Shown one piece after another: positions 1-5,906 of a DNA stretch of 11,113 nt. The notes under the pieces were generated by a model. The model had not been told where the DNA came from and searched no databases. It worked only from the letters and a program-made list of their open reading frames with translations. The position numbers and the translations under genes were made by a program. This DNA is from Nocardioidaceae bacterium (lineage in GTDB: Bacteria; Actinomycetota; Actinomycetes; Propionibacteriales; Nocardioidaceae): positions 1-11,113 of the forward strand of contig JACCZJ010000342.1 of assembly GCA_013696065.1 (NCBI GenBank), given 5' to 3'. The first letter of the stretch is position 1, and every line of letters begins with the position of its first letter.

Positions 1-118
1 CCCACGAGTCAAAACCGTTGGGGGGAGGTTGAATCACGTATCCGAGGGCATCGGCCCAGAAGACGGCCTCGCCCGCGGGGTCTGCGCAGTCGAAAGTCAC
101 CTGGAAGCTTCGAGTCAT
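1..118 (-). CDS. VOC family protein, Glyoxalase-like domain (5' part only)
   Basis: The first 39 codons of a gene that runs off the left edge. The visible protein begins MTRSFQVTFDCADPAG and continues through FWADALGY to PPPNGFDSW. This is the N-terminal beta-strand and helix of the Glyoxalase-like (VOC superfamily) domain common in actinobacteria, where FDCADP and the FW-x-ALGY helix are typical. Members of this subgroup mostly have no known substrate, and any enzymatic role is unproven; the metal-ligand region lies outside the window. The ATG is supported by a GGAG 9 nt upstream. It lies 53 bp downstream of the MmcQ/YjbR gene on the same strand, so it may be the last gene of that transcript, but its own good ribosome binding site suggests independent translation. 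Confidence 0.8.
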   Translation of the reverse strand, partial: MTRSFQVTFDCADPAGEAVFWADALGYVIQPPPNGFDSW

Positions 119-127
119 GTGGATCGT

Positions 128-131
128 CTCC
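128..131 (-). promoter_or_regulatory. Shine-Dalgarno site of the VOC gene
   Basis: GGAG on the minus strand, 9 nt before the ATG at 118. It fixes the start of the partial VOC gene. It is worth noting because most other genes here have no recognisable Shine-Dalgarno sequence. Confidence 0.6.
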
Positions 132-171
132 AATCTGTCAGGTGGGACGGGTGCAACGTTGGCGGGGACTG

Positions 172-510
172 TCAGGGACGGCGCTTCTTCGCCAACTTGG
201 ACACGACGGTCGAGTAGGACTCGTCCACGGCCTCGAGAATCTCGTCGTCGGGGATGGCCCCGCCCAAGTCGAGCGTGTTCCATCCCGACCGCCCGATATA
301 GGCCATCACATGGGCATCGTGGGGGTAGCGCAGCAACCACTCGTCGGCCTCGTCACGGTTGTTCCCGCACTTCACACCGACCGACGACCCGCCACCGAGG
401 AAGGCGAAAATCTTGTCGCCGACCTTCGCCACGATGTCGCCTTCCCACGGCTCGTCCTGCCAGGCGCCAGGTTTGTCGAGGCAGTACGACAGCAACTCGT
501 CGCCGTTCAT
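172..510 (-). CDS. MmcQ/YjbR family protein
   Basis: A 112-residue protein matching the whole MmcQ/YjbR family, which is usually about 110-120 residues. Visible hallmarks are KPGAWQDEPWEGD near residues 13-25, KVGDKIFAFLG at 29-39, SVGVKC at 43-48, a central tryptophan-asparagine pair (GWNTLDL) and the C-terminal IPDDEILEAVDESY helix. The family has a double-wing-like fold and is annotated as DNA-binding, but its cellular role is not established. The ATG overlaps the uvrB stop codon (ATGA, 4 bp) and there is no clear Shine-Dalgarno, so translation is probably coupled to uvrB. The basic KLAKKRRP tail fits nucleic-acid contact, though that is inference. Family assignment is firm; function is unknown. 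Confidence 0.88.
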   Translation of the reverse strand: MNGDELLSYCLDKPGAWQDEPWEGDIVAKVGDKIFAFLGGGSSVGVKCGNNRDEADEWLLRYPHDAHVMAYIGRSGWNTLDLGGAIPDDEILEAVDESYSTVVSKLAKKRRP

Positions 511-2612
511 CGTGCCGTGGCTTCGACCATCTGCCGCAGCTCACGCTTCAACTCGTGGATCTCATCGCGGAGCCGGGCAGCCACCTCGAACTGAAGCTCC
601 GCCGCGGCTGCGTGCATCTGGTCGGTGAGCTGCTGCACGAGGTCGGCCAGGTCACGCGACGGCATGCCAGCCAGGCCGCGAGCGTGCTTGCCCGCGTCCT
701 TGCTGGACAACCCAGGCACCGGTGACTTGCCCCGAGACTGCTGACGTCCCCCACCACCGAGGAGCTCGGCGGTGTCGGCGTCTTCGCGCGCAAGCATGTC
801 GGTGATGTCAGCGATCCTCTTGCGCAGCGGCTGAGGATCTACACCGTGGTCGACGTTGTAGGCCACCTGCTTGGCGCGCCGCCGATTCGTCTCGTCGATG
901 GCCCGCTCCATCGAGTCGGTGACCCGGTCGGCATACATGATCACCTGGCCAGACACGTTGCGCGCCGCTCTCCCGATGGTCTGGATCAGCGAGGTGCCGG
1001 AGCGTAGGAACCCCTCCTTGTCGGCATCAAGGATGGCGACGAGTGACACCTCCGGCAGGTCGAGGCCCTCGCGCAGCAGGTTGATACCGACCAAGACGTC
1101 GTACTGTCCGAGGCGCAGCTCTCGCAAGAGCTCAATGCGGCGCAGCGTATCCACCTCGCTGTGCAGGTAGCGCGTGCGGACCCCGTTTTCCAGGAGGTAG
1201 TCGGTGAGGTCTTCAGACATCTTCTTGGTCAACGTGGTGACGAGCACGCGCTCGTTGCGCTCGGTGCGCACCTCAATCTGCGCAATCAGATCGTCGATTT
1301 GGCCTTTGGTGGGCTTGACGATGACCTCGGGGTCGACCAGTCCGGTGGGCCTGATGATCTGCTCGACGGTGCTGTCGACTCGGGACAGCTCATAGGGACC
1401 GGGCGTGGCTGACAGGTAGACGGTCTGGCCGGTCCGCTCGAGGAACTCCTCCCACCGCAGCGGCCTGTTGTCCATCGCGCTTGGCAGGCGGAAGCCGTGC
1501 TCAACGAGGGTGCGCTTGCGGGACATGTCGCCTTCGTACATGCCGCCGATCTGCGGAACTGTCACATGGGACTCGTCGAGCACGAGCAGGAAGTCCTCGG
1601 GAAAATAGTCCAGCAGGCAGCTCGGGGCACTGCCGGCCGCCCGACCGTCCGTGTGGCGGGAGTAGTTTTCGATGCCGGAGCAGGTGCCGATCTGGCGCAT
1701 CATCTCAATGTCGTAGGCCGTGCGCATGCGCAGGCGCTGGGCCTCGAGCAGTTGTCCCCCACGCTCCAGCTCGCCGAGCCGCTGCGCCAGCTCCTCCTCG
1801 ATCCCGGAGATCGCGCGCTCCATCCGCTCTGGCGCGGTGACGTAGTGGGTCGCCGCTCCGATGTAGAGCTCGGTCTCCTCCGTCAGCACTTCCCCTGTCA
1901 AAGGGTGCAGTGTCATCAACCGCTCGATCTCATCGCCGAAGAACTCGACCCGGATCGCGTGCTCCTGGTAGACGGGGAACACCTCGAGCGTGTCTCCCCG
2001 CACCCGGAACGTGCCGCGCGTGGCCGCCAGGTCGTTTCGCGCGTACTGCACCTGGACCAGCTTGCGAAGCAGACCGTCTCGGTCGGTCTCTCGCCCGACC
2101 TCGACGTGGATCATCCGGTTGAGGTATTCCTGCGCCGATCCCAGACCGTAGATACATGAGACAGTCGACACCACGATGACGTCACGTCGCGTGAGCAGCG
2201 ACCAGGTGGCCGAGTGACGCAGCCGCTCCACCTCCTCGTTGATCGAGGAGTCCTTTTCGATATAGGTATCGGTCTGGGGCACGTAGGCCTCAGGTTGGAA
2301 GTAGTCGTAGTAGGAAACGAAGTACTCGATGGCATTGTTGGGAAACAATTCGCGCAGCTCGTTGGCGAACTGGGCAGCCAGCGTCTTGTTGGGCAGCATG
2401 ACCAAGGTGGGTCGCTGGACGCGCTCCACCAGCCACGCCACCGTGGCGGTCTTGCCGGTGCCGGTGGCGCCGAGCAGCACCATGTCCGTTTCGCCACCAC
2501 CGACGCGGCGCTCGAGGTCGTCGATCGCTGTCGGTTGGTCGCCCGACGGGATGTAGTCCGAGATCACCTTGAAGGGGGCCACGGTGCGGGCGAGATCACT
2601 CACTGCTCTCAT
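507..2612 (-). CDS. uvrB: Excinuclease ABC subunit UvrB
   Basis: UvrB is the damage-verifying helicase-like subunit of cytoplasmic nucleotide excision repair. It is loaded by UvrA and recruits UvrC. The 701-residue protein is full length for an actinobacterial UvrB. Walker A is GATGTGKT at residues 48-55. The strand-inserting beta-hairpin, with its YYDYFQPEAY and TYIEKDSSIN blocks, spans about 101-126. The Walker B/DEAD-like motif is DESH at 346-349, motif III is SAT at 401-403, and helicase motif VI is QTIGRAARN at 544-552. The UVR coiled-coil domain that contacts UvrA/UvrC is at about 656-691. The start fits the family N-terminus (DLARTVAPFKV, SDYIPSGDQPTAI) and sits 7 nt after a -10 box, so the mRNA is probably leaderless. 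The gene follows the PAP2 gene by 54 bp and overlaps the MmcQ/YjbR start by 4 bp. No LexA/SOS box was seen upstream. Confidence 0.98.
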   Translation of the reverse strand: MRAVSDLARTVAPFKVISDYIPSGDQPTAIDDLERRVGGGETDMVLLGATGTGKTATVAWLVERVQRPTLVMLPNKTLAAQFANELRELFPNNAIEYFVSYYDYFQPEAYVPQTDTYIEKDSSINEEVERLRHSATWSLLTRRDVIVVSTVSCIYGLGSAQEYLNRMIHVEVGRETDRDGLLRKLVQVQYARNDLAATRGTFRVRGDTLEVFPVYQEHAIRVEFFGDEIERLMTLHPLTGEVLTEETELYIGAATHYVTAPERMERAISGIEEELAQRLGELERGGQLLEAQRLRMRTAYDIEMMRQIGTCSGIENYSRHTDGRAAGSAPSCLLDYFPEDFLLVLDESHVTVPQIGGMYEGDMSRKRTLVEHGFRLPSAMDNRPLRWEEFLERTGQTVYLSATPGPYELSRVDSTVEQIIRPTGLVDPEVIVKPTKGQIDDLIAQIEVRTERNERVLVTTLTKKMSEDLTDYLLENGVRTRYLHSEVDTLRRIELLRELRLGQYDVLVGINLLREGLDLPEVSLVAILDADKEGFLRSGTSLIQTIGRAARNVSGQVIMYADRVTDSMERAIDETNRRRAKQVAYNVDHGVDPQPLRKRIADITDMLAREDADTAELLGGGGRQQSRGKSPVPGLSSKDAGKHARGLAGMPSRDLADLVQQLTDQMHAAAAELQFEVAARLRDEIHELKRELRQMVEATAR

Positions 2613-2619
2613 GAGGTCG

Positions 2620-2625
2620 AGATTA
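2620..2625 (-). promoter_or_regulatory. Predicted -10 box of uvrB (leaderless)
   Basis: TAATCT on the minus strand fits the actinobacterial -10 consensus TANNNT and is followed by 7 nt (CGACCTC) and the uvrB ATG. Transcription would begin at or next to the start codon, matching the absence of a Shine-Dalgarno sequence. The overlapping TATTAA three bases upstream could serve instead. No convincing -35 was seen. Confidence 0.5.
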
Positions 2626-2666
2626 ATAGGTGCCGCCGACAGTCTCGGGTGACGGTCGTGACGTGC

Positions 2667-3353
2667 TCACTGCACTCCGTCTCGGCGCGGCGGTTCGAGC
2701 GCTTGCGAGCGGAGATCGTCCGTCGGCACGACTGCGAAGGCAATCGTCAAGATGCCGAGCGCGAGGAGCAAGCCGCCCACCCCGTCGCTGAACCAGTGAA
2801 AGTCACCGACGACCGCGTGGGCGGCTGCCAGCGCACCTGCCAGTAGCCCGACCGCCGATCCCCAATTCGCCGCCCGCGCAATATTGCTCACGCCCCGCCG
2901 ACTCAGCAATGCCAAGAACACCACCGAGCCAGCGCACACTGCCGCCGTGGCTGTATGTCCAGAGGGGTAGTAACCGGGGTAGTCCGTGCGGTCGGCCCAC
3001 ATGCCGGGGCCGTCTCGTCCCACCGCCAGCTTGGTGAGATAGATCAGGCCCTGCGTTACCAAAAAGACCGATCCCACGAAAAGGATGGGCCAGACCTTCC
3101 ACAGCACATGTGAAGTGACCGCTCCGGAAATGCCCAGCAGCGCCGCCGAGACCCCCACGTTGCCCAGGTCACCTGCGACGTCAAGCAAGGCAATGACCGA
3201 CCCGGGCTGCGGCTGCAGCCAACCGCGCAGCGCCTGATCGAAGTGCGCGACAAGTCCACCGCTCACCACGTCAAGAGCAAGCAGAACAAAGCCGACCACG
3301 GCCAAGGCAACCCGCCGGGCCTGACTGCTGTCGAGCCGAGGCTTGATGGTCAT
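2667..3353 (-). CDS. PAP2-family membrane phosphatase-like protein
   Basis: A 228-residue membrane protein with about six hydrophobic segments (roughly residues 15-32, 53-79, 88-107, 134-150, 163-182 and 192-209). It carries the PAP2 (type 2 phosphatidic acid phosphatase) core. PSGH at 130-133 is intact, and the third motif keeps His186 and Asp190 (HWFSD). The first motif is altered: Lys108 and Pro116 remain in KLAVGRDGP, but the arginine expected at 115 is glycine, with an arginine at 113 instead. The arginine expected six residues before His186 is alanine. Family members dephosphorylate membrane lipids such as phosphatidate or undecaprenyl diphosphate; this substrate cannot be named and activity is not certain. 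The ATG overlaps the glycosylase stop codon (ATGA), has no Shine-Dalgarno and is probably translationally coupled. Confidence 0.85.
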   Translation of the reverse strand: MTIKPRLDSSQARRVALAVVGFVLLALDVVSGGLVAHFDQALRGWLQPQPGSVIALLDVAGDLGNVGVSAALLGISGAVTSHVLWKVWPILFVGSVFLVTQGLIYLTKLAVGRDGPGMWADRTDYPGYYPSGHTATAAVCAGSVVFLALLSRRGVSNIARAANWGSAVGLLAGALAAAHAVVGDFHWFSDGVGGLLLALGILTIAFAVVPTDDLRSQALEPPRRDGVQ

Positions 3354-4282
3354 CGGGGGAGATGGCGGCGTGGCGCCATCCGGGGGCCGCGCCGTGGCCG
3401 ACCGGAGAGGTGGCTCGTGACGAGGTGTTGAACGCGATAGCGATGCGGTTGGTGCGGGGCCAGCAGCTCCTCGAGTTGGGAGTCGCTGATCTCGTGGCCC
3501 GTCAGCGCCCAGCCGATGTGGCTGGCCACGTGGTAGTCACCGAAGCTGACGGCATCGCAGTCACCGTGGGCTCGCTGCCGGATCTCCGCCGCTGTCCACA
3601 CTCCGATGCCAGGCACCGAGGTCAGCTTGGCCTCGACGTCGGCGGGCGCCAGGTCGAGGGTACGCTCCAGCCCGGCTGCCCTGCGGGCTGCTCGCACGAT
3701 TGTCTGGGATCGCGCTGGATCGATGTGGCACCTCAACCACTCCCACGACGGGATGCCTGTCAACGTTTCGGAGGACGGAGGACACCGCATTCCCCGTTCT
3801 GCCCCTGGTCCCGGGGCTGGCGAGCCGAAACGGCAAAGCAGCCGCCTCCAGCCGAGCCAGGCCTCGTGCCCGGTCACTTTCTGCTCGATCACGGCTCCCA
3901 GCAGGGCCTCCATCACCAGACCTGTGCGCGGAACTCGCCAGTGCGGGTGGCGTCTCCACAACGTGCTGATGCGAGGGTCCGCTGGCGTGAATTCCTGCGC
4001 CGTGGTGTCGGCTGCTCCCAACATGTCAGGCGCCTGCTCGAGCATCCAGTCGGCGCCACTCCCCCACCCCTTCACTTCTACGGCCCGCAGACCAGGAAGC
4101 CTCTGGATGCGGACGGTCGATGGTCCCTCAGGTGTGTGAGCCGCTCGCCACAAGGCGCCACCTGGATCTCGCTGGAAAGCCGGGTCACCGGCACCCCGCC
4201 GCGTCGACCGGAGGATGTCGAAGGGCTCGCACGGCCAGTCCGGGCGCCACAGGCGCGTCTTGGAGGAGAGTGCCGAGTTCAC
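3350..4282 (-). CDS. AlkA-like DNA-3-methyladenine glycosylase (HhH-GPD family)
   Basis: A 310-residue base-excision-repair glycosylase of the HhH-GPD superfamily, expected to remove alkylated bases such as 3-methyladenine. The helix-hairpin-helix is at about 219-240, centred on VPGIGVWTAAE. It is followed by DAVSFGDYH, in which Asp249 aligns with the catalytic Asp238 of E. coli AlkA. The helical segment VMEALLGAVIEQKVTG (123-138) is also typical. The N-terminal LWRPDWP and RGAGDPAFQRDPGGALWR blocks match actinobacterial homologues and support the GTG start, which sits 7 nt after a TAGCCT -10 box with no Shine-Dalgarno. The C-terminal tail after about 290 is arginine/proline-rich (RPRRGPRMAPRRH). 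It is divergent from ligB across 76 bp and overlaps the PAP2 gene by 4 bp. Exact substrate range is inferred from the family only. Confidence 0.9.
   Translation of the reverse strand: MNSALSSKTRLWRPDWPCEPFDILRSTRRGAGDPAFQRDPGGALWRAAHTPEGPSTVRIQRLPGLRAVEVKGWGSGADWMLEQAPDMLGAADTTAQEFTPADPRISTLWRRHPHWRVPRTGLVMEALLGAVIEQKVTGHEAWLGWRRLLCRFGSPAPGPGAERGMRCPPSSETLTGIPSWEWLRCHIDPARSQTIVRAARRAAGLERTLDLAPADVEAKLTSVPGIGVWTAAEIRQRAHGDCDAVSFGDYHVASHIGWALTGHEISDSQLEELLAPHQPHRYRVQHLVTSHLSGRPRRGPRMAPRRHLPR
3361..3380 (-). other. Hairpin at the glycosylase-PAP2 gene junction
   Basis: A perfect 7-bp stem with a 6-nt loop at the 3' end of the glycosylase gene, ending 7 nt before the PAP2 ATG, where a Shine-Dalgarno would lie. 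A ribosome finishing the upstream gene would melt it, which fits coupled translation of the 4-bp-overlapping pair. It lies in coding sequence, so it could also be incidental. Confidence 0.35.
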
Positions 4283-4289
4283 CCGTGCA

Positions 4290-4295
4290 AGGCTA
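4290..4295 (-). promoter_or_regulatory. Predicted -10 box of the glycosylase gene (leaderless)
   Basis: TAGCCT on the minus strand matches TANNNT and is followed by 7 nt (TGCACGG) and the GTG start. The spacing places transcription start at the GTG, and no Shine-Dalgarno is present. No convincing -35 was seen. Confidence 0.5.
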
Positions 4296-4346
4296 GTGGC
4301 CGGGACGGGCAGATATCGCAGACAGGCAACTGCCGCCGGTCAGCCG

Positions 4347-4352
4347 CACAAT
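4347..4352 (+). promoter_or_regulatory. Possible weak -10 box of ligB
   Basis: CACAAT lies exactly 6 nt before the ligB ATG. It is one base off TANNNT but has the same spacing as the other leaderless-type starts in this window. No Shine-Dalgarno precedes the ATG. This is the weakest of the set because the first base is C. Confidence 0.25.
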
Positions 4353-4358
4353 GAGCAC

Positions 4359-5906
4359 ATGTTGCTTCACCGCATCGTGGCTGCGTCAATGGCCGTCAGC
4401 GCTACCCGGTCCAGACTCGCCAAACGAGCCATCCTGGCCGAGGTGCTGGCGGCAACAGAGCCTGACGACATCCACATCGTCGTCTCCTATCTCGCGGGCG
4501 AGCTGCGCCAACGCCGAACCGGTTTGGGCTGGTCAAGTCTCGGCGAGCTGCCACCACCAGCCGCCGAGGCGACTTTGACGGTGGCAGACGTTGATGCACA
4601 GTTCGAGCACATCTCTCGGTTGTCGGGCGCCGGGTCAGCGTCGACGCGGGAGCGAGCGGTGTCGGAACTGTTCGCACGAGCGACCGCTGACGAGCAAGGC
4701 TTCCTGCGCCGCCTGGTGTTTGGCGAGTTGCGACAGGGAGCTCTCGACTCGGCGATGCTCGACGCCATTTCGTCAGCCTCGTCGGTGCCGCTGCCTCTCA
4801 TCCGCCGGGCGGTGATGCTCCGGGGCGCTACCAGCCCAGTTGCGCAGGCAGCGCTGACCCGAGGCGCTGCCGCCGTAGCAGCCTTCACATTGCAGGTCGG
4901 CCAGCCGGTCCGGCCGATGCTGGCTTCGACAGCCCCAGACGTCACATCCGCGTTGGAAAAGCTCGGCGTAACCGACGAGGTGGTCGTCGACACCAAGCTA
5001 GACGGCATCCGCATCCAGGTGCACAAGGACCGCGACGAGATCCGCATCTTCACCCGCAGCCTCGACGACATCACCGGGCGGCTTCCTGAAGTTGTCGCTG
5101 TCATGCGCAGCCTTCCGGCGGCAGAGCTCATCCTCGACGGAGAGGCGATGCTGCTTGGTCCCGACGAAAAACCGCGACCGTTTCAGGAGACCTCGGCGCG
5201 CACGGCCACCCGTTCCGCCGGTCTGGAGGCCGCCGGCGACTCGTCACGTGTCACCCCGTTCTTCTTCGATTGCCTGTATGTCGACGGGCAGGTCCTGATG
5301 GACGATCCGCTCGAGCAAAGGCTGCGCCGCCTCGACGGGGTGACCCCGGACGCCCTGCGCGTCCCTCGTCTCGTGACCGCTGAGCCATCAGCGGCCGAGC
5401 GTTTCTTCGCGGAGACGGTCGCAGCGGGGCAGGAGGGCGTCATCCTCAAGGCCCTCGACGCCATCTATGACGCGGGCCGCCGGGGCTCTGGCTGGATCAA
5501 GGTCAAGCCTCGCCATACGCTCGATCTCGTCGTGTTGGCGGTGGAGTGGGGCAGCGGGCGCCGGCAGGGAAAGTTGTCGAACATCCACCTCGGCGCTCAT
5601 GACCCGGCTACCGGTGGTTTTGTGATGCTCGGCAAGACCTTCAAGGGCATGACCGATGAGATGTTGCACTGGCAGACCCAGCGGTTCCTGGAGTTGGAGA
5701 CTGCTCGCACGGGTCACGTCGTCCAGGTGAGACCTGAGCAAGTCGTCGAGATCGCCTTCGACGGTCTCCAACGCTCGACCAGATATCCGGGCGGTCTCGC
5801 CCTCAGGTTCGCTCGCGTGCTGCGCTATCGAGACGACAAGCAGGCGAGCGACGCCGACACCATCGACCAGGTGCGGGCGCTGGCCGCGACGCGGGGCGCC
5901 GATTAG
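4359..5906 (+). CDS. ligB: ATP-dependent DNA ligase (LigB type)
   Basis: A 515-residue ATP-dependent DNA ligase that seals nicks by forming a lysine-AMP intermediate. It resembles mycobacterial LigB (about 507 residues), from the N-terminal MLLHRIVAASM through to the C-terminal block GGLALRFARVLRYR. Layout: N-terminal DNA-binding domain about 1-170; adenylation domain with motif I KLDG (catalytic Lys213), motif III around FFFDCLYVDG from residue 301, motif IV EGVILK at 359-364 and motif V WIKVKP from 379; then the OB-fold with KLSNIHLGA and GKTFKGMT. An upstream in-frame ATG at 4215 would add 48 residues, but these lack family similarity and overlap the divergent gene, so 4359 is preferred. 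LigB-type ligases normally supplement the essential NAD-dependent LigA, and no Ku or LigD gene is nearby. The stop codon overlaps that of the convergent peptidase gene. Confidence 0.96.
   Translation: MLLHRIVAASMAVSATRSRLAKRAILAEVLAATEPDDIHIVVSYLAGELRQRRTGLGWSSLGELPPPAAEATLTVADVDAQFEHISRLSGAGSASTRERAVSELFARATADEQGFLRRLVFGELRQGALDSAMLDAISSASSVPLPLIRRAVMLRGATSPVAQAALTRGAAAVAAFTLQVGQPVRPMLASTAPDVTSALEKLGVTDEVVVDTKLDGIRIQVHKDRDEIRIFTRSLDDITGRLPEVVAVMRSLPAAELILDGEAMLLGPDEKPRPFQETSARTATRSAGLEAAGDSSRVTPFFFDCLYVDGQVLMDDPLEQRLRRLDGVTPDALRVPRLVTAEPSAAERFFAETVAAGQEGVILKALDAIYDAGRRGSGWIKVKPRHTLDLVVLAVEWGSGRRQGKLSNIHLGAHDPATGGFVMLGKTFKGMTDEMLHWQTQRFLELETARTGHVVQVRPEQVVEIAFDGLQRSTRYPGGLALRFARVLRYRDDKQASDADTIDQVRALAATRGAD

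Noticed and set aside
135..176. 8-bp direct repeat CTGTCAGG at 135-142 and 169-176
   Set aside because: Too short and isolated to separate from chance; there is no third copy and no link to a known site.
1497..2159. A 220-codon plus-strand open frame opposite uvrB
   Set aside because: Antisense shadow of uvrB, without a ribosome binding site or recognisable domain.
2613..2700. LexA/SOS operator upstream of uvrB
   Set aside because: I looked for a GAAC-N4-GTTC or TCGAAC-type palindrome and saw none; only the -10-like element stands out.
3362..4354. A 330-codon open frame on the plus strand opposite the glycosylase gene
   Set aside because: The translation is rich in Arg, Pro, Gly and His with no recognisable domain, while the opposite strand encodes a clear HhH-GPD protein. 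It is the usual antisense shadow of GC-rich codon bias.
4215..4358. A 48-residue N-terminal extension of LigB from an upstream ATG
   Set aside because: The extra residues are basic, unlike LigB homologues, and overlap the divergent glycosylase start. MLLHRIVAASM at 4359 matches the family N-terminus.
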